Assembly (NCBI GenBank): GCA_040753915.1
Contig: JBFMDN010000025.1
Location: forward strand, 8,030-72,029
From: JBFMDN01 sp040753915
GTDB lineage: Bacteria; Desulfobacterota; Desulfomonilia; Desulfomonilales; Desulfomonilaceae
Length of the DNA stretch: 64,000 nt
Direction of reading: 5' to 3'
Below are positions 1 through 8,765 of the stretch, piece after piece. A program made the position numbers and the translations under genes. Below the pieces are notes generated by a model that was not told where the DNA came from, did no database searches, and saw only the letters and a list, made by a program, of their open reading frames with translations. The stretch's first letter is position 1; every line of letters begins with the position of its first letter.

Positions 1-1641
1 TGTGCCTTGCCCTGGCTTCTTAGTAGAGAAGAAGGGCTCGAAAATATGCTCCAAGACATCCCTATCCATACCGTGACCTGTATCCGAGATGCTGAGACAG
101 ACGTAATCACCGGGTTGTACCTCCGGATATTTCCGGCAGTACGTTTCATCCAGTGAAACGTTTAGAGTGCCGATTACCAGTTTCCCTCCTTCGGGCATAG
201 CGTCTTTTGCATTAACAGCGAGGTTGAGGATTATCTGTTCCACTTGAATCGGATCCGCATGTATCAGTCGGAGACCTTCTTCCAAATTGAGGGCTATACT
301 GATCATTTTGGGGAGCGTTCTCCCCAGCAGTCGAGCAGCTTTTTCCACTTCATGGTTGAGATCCAGAGGACGGGGATTGCTCTCAACTCTACGACTGAAC
401 GTGAGCACCTGCTTTACCAGCTCCGATCCCCTCCGGCTTGCCTCACGTATGGCTCGCATCGCCTGATAGTTTGGTGAATCCTTGTCCAGCCTCAGCATCA
501 CCAGGTCGGCGTAACCAAAGATAATTTGCAGCAAGTTGTTAAAGTCGTGGGCAACACCCCCTGCGAGAGTGCCGAGCGCCTCCATTTTTTGGGCCTCTCT
601 CAATTGTTTTTCAAGGAGCAGCTCGTGGGTAACGTCTCGAATTGTCGAAATCGCCACAGGCCCCCAAGAAGCGTCTTCCGTGACCACTGAATCTACCAGG
701 GCCTGTATTACGGACGCGTCTTTCCTAACATATTGATATGGCACGTCATGTGCCTCTCCCTTGGTCCACAGGTCCGGAAAGCTTTGGCGAAATCTGTCCC
801 GACTTTCCTCAGTTAAGAATACATCGATGACATTGCCGACAATTTCATCAGGGGAATAGCCCATGTGCCGTATCCACTTGGCGTTCACACTCCGAATTCT
901 GCCTTCCAAATCAAGGGCATGCATCATCATGGGTGCGTGGTCGTAAAGCTGCCTGAATCTTGCCTCACTTTGCTGGAGCGCGGCCTGATATTCCTGGTTG
1001 AGGATCATCTGCTCTTTTTCTCGCGTAAGATCCTCCAAGAGAACCAGTATGAGGCGCTCATTGGCTATCCTGATGGACCTCAGTGTCAGACGTCCCCACA
1101 CTATTGTCTCGCAGACCTTCAGTACCGCGCGAAATACCCTGGACTTCCTATCAGAAAACACTGCTTCAATGACAGATTGAGCCTTCTGAGCGACCGATTG
1201 AACTGGGAATAGCGAGGGGTAAGGAGCTCCCAGAATTCGCTCATAATCAGGCGAAATCCTTGAAAAGGCTTCGTTCGCGACCGCAATACGGAGGTCGTGC
1301 TCCACGAGCAACGCAGCGATGGGCAATGCTTGGATCACCTTGCCGAACGTAGTCTTCCAGATCTTTCCCCCGATGTCGAAGCTGCCAGAGGCTGTTATCT
1401 CTTTGGTAAAGAGACCGTTTAAATCTATTGTTTCCGTGGATTCCCTGTTGCCTAACAGGTGCCTTGGGAGTGAAGGCTCTTCATGAACTGAGTCGGGGGA
1501 GATCTCCTCCAAAGGGCTTGTGCCGCAAATCCTCGGACCGTCGCGCCTGCCCACCCCCTCTGCCCTGAGATCCTCGATTCGCCTTCGCAGTTTCTCCAGC
1601 TCGTCGCGGATCTGTTGCGATGTGTCGTCACGTTCAGGCAT
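1..1641 (-). CDS. PAS-domain sensor histidine kinase (3' end outside window)
   Basis: Partial gene read from the minus strand; 547 codons are visible and the frame is still open at the window edge. It starts MPERDDTSQQIRDEL, behind a G-rich ribosome binding site (AGGGGGGG). There is no obvious membrane segment, so a soluble sensor is likely. Two PAS-like regions lie at about residues 90-200 and 220-340. The H box (AGGVAHDFNNLLQ) places the phosphoaccepting histidine at residue 365. The ATPase domain follows with NLAVNAKDAMPEGG (N box), DTGHGMD (G1) and FSTKKPGQGT (F/G2) at the very edge. It probably autophosphorylates and passes phosphate to a response regulator. A C-terminal receiver domain cannot be excluded because the end is missing. 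It is divergent from the hybrid kinase at 2921. Confidence 0.9.
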   Translation of the reverse strand, partial: MPERDDTSQQIRDELEKLRRRIEDLRAEGVGRRDGPRICGTSPLEEISPDSVHEEPSLPRHLLGNRESTETIDLNGLFTKEITASGSFDIGGKIWKTTFGKVIQALPIAALLVEHDLRIAVANEAFSRISPDYERILGAPYPSLFPVQSVAQKAQSVIEAVFSDRKSRVFRAVLKVCETIVWGRLTLRSIRIANERLILVLLEDLTREKEQMILNQEYQAALQQSEARFRQLYDHAPMMMHALDLEGRIRSVNAKWIRHMGYSPDEIVGNVIDVFLTEESRDRFRQSFPDLWTKGEAHDVPYQYVRKDASVIQALVDSVVTEDASWGPVAISTIRDVTHELLLEKQLREAQKMEALGTLAGGVAHDFNNLLQIIFGYADLVMLRLDKDSPNYQAMRAIREASRRGSELVKQVLTFSRRVESNPRPLDLNHEVEKAARLLGRTLPKMISIALNLEEGLRLIHADPIQVEQIILNLAVNAKDAMPEGGKLVIGTLNVSLDETYCRKYPEVQPGDYVCLSISDTGHGMDRDVLEHIFEPFFSTKKPGQGT

Positions 1642-2920
1642 GTCCCCCCCTGTTCCACATATATAAAGCAGTCGTGTCAATCCTTGGCACGGGCGAGCCA
1701 AAATTCTCAACACCCAGTTGCCGTCGCCGAAGGTAGGAGAGGCTGTGTGAGCGGGTCCGACCGGGGATTCCCAATCCTCAGACCGGTCACCGGATCCCTA
1801 TTCGGCTTTGACCACGTGCCCGTTTACTTCTCCAAAAACCAGGGGACGTCGGTCAAATGGCTGACCACCCGATCTTACTCCGTTTTTGAGCGTATATTAC
1901 CTCAGGTCCCCGGTCAAGAACTATCTTCGCAAGGGTTTCTCGCTGACTTTCTTTGACGCGGCCCTAAGATGTGGGTATTATCGGTGTGAGGTACTGCGTC
2001 ATTGGCCGGTAGACACCTCGTTTCCAGTCGTCCAATGGTTCTGACTAAAGAGCCGCGTGAGACCAATGTGATTCCACCTCAGGGGGAAGAATCCTTGTGT
2101 GCCAAGAGCAACTCTTGTTTGCCGAAAACCTGGCCAAGGCTCGCAGAGCCTCTGATATGAGATTGTGAGTAAAGTTGTCTGGGGGGAACAACCCATGCGG
2201 ACAGCCGCAGCGACTCGGGTCGATCCCATCCCAATGGGCATCAATCTTGGGGAAGAGATCCGGCAAATTGCAGGTAGCAGGAAATGCCTTGAGGGACTTT
2301 TCATGATCAGCCCGCGGGGCACAGTAGTAGTCTCAAATGCACATTCCTCAGTACAGCATTTCATGAATGCGGTAACAGATTCCTGACCGGCACCGCCCCT
2401 CTGAGGCCCCCCTCAACGGCGGGAAGGACTCCCTGGCGGTCAACGGGGACGGTTGGAGTGGGGTCTCCTGATTTGGTACCGAACCTACGAAAGGGAGCAC
2501 TGAGTACAGGATTTCATAAGTACGGTTACGTATCTCAAAGTTGTTGAAAAGGAATGATGTGATCAGTGACTGCTTCATGCCCTGAAGGGGCATACCATGA
2601 GTAGCCGTGGGTTTTAACCCACGGGAATGAGGGAACAAAAAAGCGAGGACCCTGCAGGGGTCCCCCATTGAAATGTGCGAAAGCCAAGGCTCATGCATGA
2701 TCGATGACTATATCAGGCGAGGAGAAGGCTCTTGGTCGACCCTTTCAGGGTCGGTTGGTGGTTGTGACGCGCCGAATCCCGCGTCTCGCGGGACTACTGT
2801 AGGTGCGCTCGTTCAGAGCGCAAATCCCCGACTGAGTTGTGGCAGAATACGTGGCCGTAACTTTGAAATCCTCTACTTAGGAGCATGGGCAAGCCTACCT
2901 GCCAACCAAGGACGACCAGT
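1642..2920. other. 1.3 kb intergenic region between divergent kinases
   Basis: No convincing gene was found here. Short open frames exist on both strands, but none has a good ribosome binding site together with a recognisable protein. The 5' regions of both kinase genes, and so their promoters, must lie here. The right third (2577-2822) carries a series of perfect short palindromes, described separately. The left part (about 1960-2350) looks like degraded coding sequence on the minus strand, but I could not assign a family. Confidence 0.6.
2577..2822. repeat. Array of six short palindromes
   Basis: Six separate inverted repeats sit in about 245 bases: ATGCCC/GGGCAT (2577-2593), CCGTGGGTT/AACCCACGG (2605-2624), an imperfect GACCC/GGGTC around TGCA (2648-2662), CGACCCT/AGGGTCG (2737-2753), TCCCGCG/CGCGGGA (2777-2793) and TGCGCTC/GAGCGCA (2804-2822). 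Loops are 2 to 5 bases. The stems differ from each other, so this is not a tandem duplication of one unit. It resembles extragenic palindromic (REP-like) arrays rather than a single terminator, because no T-run follows. Confidence 0.7.
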
Positions 2921-5900
2921 ATGAGTGACGGCTCACGCCTGCATCAGAAGAAATGGCCGTGGATTGCGTTGTTTTTCGTCATGGCCGCAGCCTTTCTGGC
3001 CCTGGGATATGTGTACTACCTGGGCCAGATACGGGCAGCGAGCACGCATGAATATGAAAAGCTCCACGCCATTGCAGAGCTCAAGACCAAGCAGATTCAA
3101 GAATGGAGACGGGAACGGATGGCCGTTCTCCAGTTGCTGGCTCAAAGCCCCTACTTTGCTGCTGCCGTCCAAGAATTTGCTCTCCGTCCTGATGCGAAGG
3201 ACTTGGAATCTCGTCTTCGCCAGCGGTTGATGACGGTCACACATGATCGCCGGTACCAGGATGCACTCCTGGTAGGTTTGGATGGGGAGATTCTGGTTTC
3301 TGCCGAGGGGGGGTGTCAGGAGCTCGACCCTTCCACGGGACAGACGGTGAAGGACGCACTGAGCAGTCGCCGTACCCTCGTTGGTGACTTCTATCGTTGC
3401 TCCATCGACGGCAAGATCCGTATTGACGCGGTAGCCCCAATTCTCGGCGAAGGAGACCGGCCCGTGGCGGTGCTGGTATTCCGGCTGGACCCTGAGGCCG
3501 ATCTGTACCCCTTGCTTCTGTCGTGGCCCATTCCCAGTCGAACCGCGGAGACCGCACTTGTAAGGAAGGACGGAGATCATGTTCTCTTCCTCAATGAGCT
3601 GCGGCACCGTCCTGGTAGTGCTCTGAAACTCAGAGAGCCTTTGACGAACTCGGATCTCCCATCGGTCAGGGCTGTCCTCGGCAAGCACGAGCACTTCGAA
3701 GGCAAGGACTACCGGGGTGTTGAAGTGCTTGCAGGTGTATTCCCGATTCTTGATACCCCATGGTTCATGGTGGCCAAGGTCGATAAGGAGGAGATGCTGG
3801 ATGAGGTACATCGGGAGGCCTGGCTCATTTCCCTTCTGGTAGTGATGCTCATCATTCTCGCCGGAGTAGGTACCGGCCTGGTTTTTGTCTCCCGTCAGAG
3901 ACTTCTGTACGCGAATCTGTACCGGGTCGAGAAAGAGCGGAGCGAGACGCAAGAGGAACTGAGAGCTACGCTATATAGCATTGGCGATGCGGTAATCACG
4001 ACCGACACCGGGGGGCTGGTCCGACATATGAACCGCGTCGCGGAGAGGCTCACAGGCTGGAGCGAAGCTGATGCGGCGGGTTGCCCCCTTCATGAAGTGT
4101 TTCACATTGTGAACGAGAAGACTCGCGAGGAAGTCGAAAACCCAGTGCAGAGGGTGTTGCGCGACGGGATTGTTGTTGGGCTCGCCAACCATACCGTTCT
4201 CATTGCCAAGGATGGAACGCAACATGCCATTGCGGACAGCGGAGCCCCGATTCGTGGGGCTGACGGGTCCGTTCTCGGAGTGGTTCTCGTCTTCGCAGAT
4301 ATCACCGAGCAACGGGGTATGGAAGAAGAGCTTCGGAACAGTGAGGAGAAATATCGGACGTTATTTGAAAGCGGCACTGAAGGATTCTTTATCCTGTCAG
4401 ACGTGTTTGAAGACTGCAACGAACAGGCCTGCCGCCTCTGGGCGTGCACCAAAGAAGATATAATCGGCCATTCTCCTTCCGAATTCTCTCCACAGTTTCA
4501 ACCTGATGGAAGGAGCTCGGAGGAGGCTGGGCGCGGCTATATGGAAGCGGCAATGGGAGGCGCCCCGCAGCGGTTTTATTGGAAGCATCTGCGCAAGGAT
4601 GGTGTGCTCATCGATACGGAGATATCGTTGAAAGCGTTGAACTTGGGGCGCCGTCGGGTGCTCCTGGCCACCCTGTCCGACATCACGGAGCGCAAGCGGG
4701 CCGAGGCAGCAATTTTGCGAGCAAAAAACGAGTGGGAGCGAACATTCGATGCAGTGCCCGAGCTGATATGCATATTGGACAACAACTTCAGGATCGTGCG
4801 TCTGAATAGGGCTATGGCAGAGGCACTGGATCTTTCCCCGCAAGAAATGGTCGGGAAGACGTGCTACAAAGAGATCCATAGAACGGATAGCCCCCCGCAT
4901 TTCTGCCCTCACCTCAAGCTGTTGAAGGATGGCAAAGAGCACAGCATAGAGATCTACGACGAGGCGCTTGGCGGTCACTTCTATGTAACGGTCTCCCCGC
5001 TGCACGATGCAGAGGGTCGTCTGGAGGGATGTGTACACGTTGCACGCAATATATCCGACCAAAAAGCTTTGGAGAAAACGCTGCGCGAGAGTGAGGAAAA
5101 GTATCGAACCGTTGTTCAGGAAAGCTTCGACGGCATTTTTGTTCAAAAGGGCACTGTTATCACATTTGCCAATACCCGCTTGCACGAGATGCTCGGTTAC
5201 GGCTTGGGGGAATTGGAAGGACTGGATCATTGGTTGATCTACCACCCTGATGACCATGATACGGTCCGTTCGAGAGGACAAGCCCGCCTCCGGGGAGAGT
5301 GGGCTCCACCTCGGTACGAGGTGCGTTTACTTCGAAAGGACGGGACTTCGTTTCCAGGAGAAATCAGTGCAAAGGTCACCCTGTTTGACAAAGAACCGGG
5401 TATACAGGTCTGGATCAGAGACCTCACTGAGTCCAAACGTCTTCAAGAGCAACTCATCCAGGCTCAGAAGATGGAAGCAATCGGGATCCTCGCCGGGGGC
5501 ATCGCGCACGATTTCAATAACCTCCTCCAGGTAGTGCTGGGGTATTCGGAACTTTTGTTGGCCGACAAACAGGGTGACGATCACGAGACCGCAGACCTCC
5601 TGAAGATATTTCAAGCGGCAAGGAGCGGGGCCGAGCTCGTCCAGCGGCTGCTCATGTTCAGCAGGAAATCCGAATCCAAGCCTGTCCCCATGAATCTCAA
5701 CCAAAAGATAATCCAGGTTGAGAAGCTCCTGCGGCGTACTATCCCCCGGATGATCGATATTCATCTCGATCTCTCACCAGATCTGCCGGAGATCTATGCA
5801 GACCCTTCCCAAGTGGAGCAAGTGCTCATGAATCTGGCCGTGAATGCCCATGACGCTATGGCGGAGGGCGGTACGCTCACTGTAAGAACGGCAACGGAAA

Positions 5901-6604
5901 CATTTGATGAGGAGTGTTCCTGGCTCCACGTTGAAGCTGGCCCAGGCACATATGTTCTGCTTGAAGTCTCGGACACCGGGCATGGGATGGATAAGGACAC
6001 CATTGAATATATTTTCGATCCGTTCTTCACTACTAAGGAGATGGGGCGAGGTACAGGCCTAGGTCTCGCGATGGTGCACGGAATAGTGAAACAGCACAAC
6101 GGTTACATCACCGTGTACAGCGAGGTCGGGAAAGGAACCTCATTTAGAGTCTACCTTCCTGCCATGGAAACAGAAGTGGACACGGATGTGGAAACCTCAT
6201 CCGAGATGCTGGCGTTTGGTACGGAGACCATCCTGGTGGTGGACGATGAGAAATTCGTCAGGGACTTGGGCACCAGAATTCTCGCCAAGCACGGATATAC
6301 CGTTCTCCAGGCAGGAAACGGTAGAGAGGGGCTCGATCTCTTCAAGAGCGAGCTTTCGCGGATATCCTTGGTGATTCTTGACCTGATCATGCCTGAGATG
6401 GGCGGCAGGGAATGTTTTAGAGAGCTCCTGAAAATAGATCCGAACGTCAAAGTCGTGGTGGCCAGTGGGTATTCGGCTGATGCGTCGGTAAGAGAAATGA
6501 TTCAAATGGGCGCAAAGGGTTTCGTAAGCAAGCCTTTCAGGATGAAGGAGATCCTGCGAACCGTTCGTCGAGCTCTGGACGAATGCGGAGACTGTGGACA
6601 TTGA
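2921..6604 (+). CDS. Membrane-bound hybrid histidine kinase with four PAS domains and receiver
   Basis: 1227 residues. I chose the ATG at 2921 because AAGGACG precedes it; an in-frame ATG at 2885 lacks a site. Order: membrane segment about 11-33, a periplasmic sensor of about 260 residues (Cache-like by layout, not by clear motif), membrane segment about 300-323, then PAS domains at about 346-460, 474-590, 603-715 and 725-845. The kinase core follows: IAHDFNNLLQ with His863, NLAVNAHDAM, DTGHGMD, FTTKEMGRGTGLG. A C-terminal receiver has the acidic pair VVDDE and phosphoacceptor Asp1154 in ILDLIMPEMGG. It should sense an external signal and pass phosphate internally to the receiver. No separate response regulator or output gene is adjacent. 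It is probably monocistronic. Confidence 0.93.
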   Translation: MSDGSRLHQKKWPWIALFFVMAAAFLALGYVYYLGQIRAASTHEYEKLHAIAELKTKQIQEWRRERMAVLQLLAQSPYFAAAVQEFALRPDAKDLESRLRQRLMTVTHDRRYQDALLVGLDGEILVSAEGGCQELDPSTGQTVKDALSSRRTLVGDFYRCSIDGKIRIDAVAPILGEGDRPVAVLVFRLDPEADLYPLLLSWPIPSRTAETALVRKDGDHVLFLNELRHRPGSALKLREPLTNSDLPSVRAVLGKHEHFEGKDYRGVEVLAGVFPILDTPWFMVAKVDKEEMLDEVHREAWLISLLVVMLIILAGVGTGLVFVSRQRLLYANLYRVEKERSETQEELRATLYSIGDAVITTDTGGLVRHMNRVAERLTGWSEADAAGCPLHEVFHIVNEKTREEVENPVQRVLRDGIVVGLANHTVLIAKDGTQHAIADSGAPIRGADGSVLGVVLVFADITEQRGMEEELRNSEEKYRTLFESGTEGFFILSDVFEDCNEQACRLWACTKEDIIGHSPSEFSPQFQPDGRSSEEAGRGYMEAAMGGAPQRFYWKHLRKDGVLIDTEISLKALNLGRRRVLLATLSDITERKRAEAAILRAKNEWERTFDAVPELICILDNNFRIVRLNRAMAEALDLSPQEMVGKTCYKEIHRTDSPPHFCPHLKLLKDGKEHSIEIYDEALGGHFYVTVSPLHDAEGRLEGCVHVARNISDQKALEKTLRESEEKYRTVVQESFDGIFVQKGTVITFANTRLHEMLGYGLGELEGLDHWLIYHPDDHDTVRSRGQARLRGEWAPPRYEVRLLRKDGTSFPGEISAKVTLFDKEPGIQVWIRDLTESKRLQEQLIQAQKMEAIGILAGGIAHDFNNLLQVVLGYSELLLADKQGDDHETADLLKIFQAARSGAELVQRLLMFSRKSESKPVPMNLNQKIIQVEKLLRRTIPRMIDIHLDLSPDLPEIYADPSQVEQVLMNLAVNAHDAMAEGGTLTVRTATETFDEECSWLHVEAGPGTYVLLEVSDTGHGMDKDTIEYIFDPFFTTKEMGRGTGLGLAMVHGIVKQHNGYITVYSEVGKGTSFRVYLPAMETEVDTDVETSSEMLAFGTETILVVDDEKFVRDLGTRILAKHGYTVLQAGNGREGLDLFKSELSRISLVILDLIMPEMGGRECFRELLKIDPNVKVVVASGYSADASVREMIQMGAKGFVSKPFRMKEILRTVRRALDECGDCGH

Positions 6605-7073
6605 CCCTGTAAGCATTCACTTATGCGCGGCGGACGGAACAAAATCGTCAATGATTTCTGCTAATCGATCCTCTCCTCCCGCTCAAGAGTGAATGCTTGC
6701 TGCCCCTTTCATTTTTGTATTGACGAAGAGGCACGTCTGGGATAACATGGTGTATTGGACCGCTGACGGCCCATGGCCCCCTGGACCGGAGGGGTGATGG
6801 CCGCCGCGGCAGCATCTTGCAGGGTTTCCACCGAGGTGACCGAGAGGTCCGGAAACACCTGAAAGAAGGGATTTGATACTTCCAGCCTAACGTCAGCAAT
6901 TCGTAATCTCAGCCGCACCAGAGTGCCCGCGCGCAAGCGTCGGGCGATTTTTATCTTATGTACATCGCCATAGCGTAGGATTCGAGACGTGCGAATATGG
7001 TGGGAACCGTCTTCCCAGTCTCCGCATGATCGGTTCCATCGCGATGGGCATTAAGAAAAAGGGGTGATTTTGA
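6605..7073. other. Intergenic region before rpsU
   Basis: Contains a perfect 11-bp inverted repeat, AAGCATTCACT (6611-6621) and AGTGAATGCTT (6688-6698), followed by CTGCCCCTTTCATTTTT, just after the kinase stop codon. The 66-base spacer is long for an intrinsic terminator. The rpsU promoter should lie in the right part but I could not pick it out. A 75-codon minus-strand frame at 6709-6936 has no ribosome binding site and was not accepted. Confidence 0.5.
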
Positions 7074-7274
7074 ATGCCGGGAGTTTATGTCAAGGAAGAC
7101 GAGCCTTTTGAAAATGCACTGCGACGGTTCAAAAAGCAGGTCCAGAAATCCGGAGTCTTGACGGAAACGAAAAAGAGAAGGGCTTATGAGAAGCCCAGCG
7201 TGAAGCGCAAGAGAAAGGCCATGGCCGCTCGAAAGAGACTCTTGAAAAAGCTGAGACGGATGCGCCACAAATAG
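7074..7274 (+). CDS. rpsU: 30S ribosomal protein S21
   Basis: 66 residues, the normal S21 size. It has the family pattern: VKEDEPFENALRRFKKQ near the start, then a very basic C-terminal half (KRRAYEKPSVKRKRKAMAA and KRLLKKLRRMRHK). S21 binds the 30S subunit near the 3' end of 16S rRNA and helps initiation. The start at 7074 follows AAAGGGGTGATTTT, a long match to the anti-Shine-Dalgarno sequence. Here it is not followed by dnaG/rpoD, which often accompany it in other bacteria; the next gene is an unrelated membrane protein. Confidence 0.97.
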   Translation: MPGVYVKEDEPFENALRRFKKQVQKSGVLTETKKRRAYEKPSVKRKRKAMAARKRLLKKLRRMRHK

Positions 7275-7329
7275 GGCCCGGGACAGGATTGGAAGCAAGC
7301 TGACGGCGAATCATTCATGAATTGTTGTC

Positions 7330-8754
7330 TTGGGAGTTGAAACTCGACGCCTTTTCCGGTATTGGCTTGTCATTAGTAAAGAAACTCGGGGAGGACGGGT
7401 TCCCATTTCTCAAAAAGCTGCCCCAGATTTCGGTAGCCTGCGCGAAAGGTTGGAAGAGGGTCTCGGCCTGACGATCCTCTTCTACGCTACAGCCGCTGTC
7501 CTGATTGTGGCCGCTGGCTGGAAAACCGGGTTCGTGCTTCGAGGGCTGGGGACTGCCGAGCTCATTGTGCTGTTGGCCGTGATCGTACCGGCAGCACTTC
7601 TGTTCACGGTTTCCCTCACCGGTCTCATCTGTTACTTCGTTTTCATCCCCTCCATAACACATGACGCGCACCTCTTCACACGAGTCCATGGAAGTCATAT
7701 CCTTCATCCTCTGACAACCTCCGTGGTCCTGGGATTGGCAGGGCTCTGTATTCTGGCCGGAGAGATGGTCACGTGGGGGATTTGGCTGGGGTTGTTGGCA
7801 GTATACATCCTGCAAACGACCCTGATCGTTAATCGCGTCCGCCGCGAGCACCTGCTGAACGGCCTCGATGGAACCGCACAAGGGACCCTCTTTCTGCTTC
7901 TCCACCTGGTGCTGGGGACCGAGATCATTACCGTGGCAGCAGGCGCGAAACCTCTGGCACCCTGGCGCGTAAGAGATCTCCCGGAGGATACCTGGATCGT
8001 GGATGTGCGCACCAAGCCGGAATTCTACTGGAACCGGCTCACGGGGGCAGAAAGCTATCCATGGGGAGCAGGGGTTGCAGAAGCGGCTGCCCACAGGCCT
8101 AAGGACCGCCCCGTGCTTGTCACCTGCCTGTCGGGACACCGCTCGCCTACCGTGGCGGTAATGCTGAGAAAACTGGGATTTCAGACAGTGTACAACCTTA
8201 ACTGGGGCATCCTTTACCTTGTCCTTATCGAGAGAGGCAAGAAGGGTGAGGGACCATTCAGCCTCACGAGACCTCGTCGGGACCCCCACCGGAGAGGCGA
8301 AGACGTCCGAGGTCTTACCATAGGGTACGTCGCCCTCCAGGCGCTCATTCTCATCCTCGCGCCAATAGAGCATGGGTTCCGGAAGATACACGTATCTCAA
8401 CTCCAGCAAATCCTGGGCTGGGTAGTCCTCCTGGCGGGATTAGCCGTGGCTTTGGCGAGCTATCGATCACTGGGGAAAAACTTTCGCGTGTACGCGGCCC
8501 CGAGGCGAAGCGGAACATTAGTGACTACCGGGATCTATCGTTGGTTGCGTCACCCCATGTACATAGGCGTAATCATTCTCTTCGCCGGGTATATCATCTT
8601 GTGGGGAAGTCTCCTGAGCATTCCACTCTGGCTTGCATTTTCAGCCTTGTACGTCATCAAGACCGTCAAGGAAGAGGCGATCCTAGCAGGCCGATTCCCT
8701 GAATACGAGGATTATCGAGCGAGGACGTGGAAATTCATCCCGTATATCTGGTAA
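7330..8754 (+). CDS. Membrane protein: rhodanese domain fused to isoprenylcysteine-methyltransferase-like domain
   Basis: Up to 474 residues. The N-terminal third has about four membrane segments (residues 46-65, 78-105, 130-145, 148-167). A rhodanese-like domain follows at about 210-300 with IVDVRTKPEFYW and the active-site loop CLSGHRS (Cys266). The C-terminal domain (about 365-474) has ICMT/PEMT features: GTLVTTGIYRWLRHPMYIG, then KEEAILAGRFPEYEDYRART. Rhodaneses carry sulfur on a cysteine; ICMT/PEMT-type enzymes methylate lipids or prenyl-cysteine in the membrane. Joining the two is unusual and the substrate is unknown. The start is uncertain: an in-frame stop at 7318 means it begins at the TTG at 7330 or later, and neither that codon nor a later one is well supported. 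It ends 11 bp from the convergent permease gene. Confidence 0.85.
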   Translation: MGVETRRLFRYWLVISKETRGGRVPISQKAAPDFGSLRERLEEGLGLTILFYATAAVLIVAAGWKTGFVLRGLGTAELIVLLAVIVPAALLFTVSLTGLICYFVFIPSITHDAHLFTRVHGSHILHPLTTSVVLGLAGLCILAGEMVTWGIWLGLLAVYILQTTLIVNRVRREHLLNGLDGTAQGTLFLLLHLVLGTEIITVAAGAKPLAPWRVRDLPEDTWIVDVRTKPEFYWNRLTGAESYPWGAGVAEAAAHRPKDRPVLVTCLSGHRSPTVAVMLRKLGFQTVYNLNWGILYLVLIERGKKGEGPFSLTRPRRDPHRRGEDVRGLTIGYVALQALILILAPIEHGFRKIHVSQLQQILGWVVLLAGLAVALASYRSLGKNFRVYAAPRRSGTLVTTGIYRWLRHPMYIGVIILFAGYIILWGSLLSIPLWLAFSALYVIKTVKEEAILAGRFPEYEDYRARTWKFIPYIW

Positions 8755-8765
8755 CCCCAACCAGC

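Noticed and set aside
2933..3952. 339-codon minus-strand frame opposite the hybrid kinase
   Set aside because: The + strand is a clear kinase across this stretch; the antisense product has no known features.
6709..6936. 75-codon minus-strand frame upstream of rpsU
   Set aside because: No ribosome binding site and no recognised family; the region is likely regulatory.
7315..8409. 364-codon minus-strand frame opposite the rhodanese fusion
   Set aside because: The + strand shows membrane, rhodanese and methyltransferase motifs; the minus product is low-complexity and polar.
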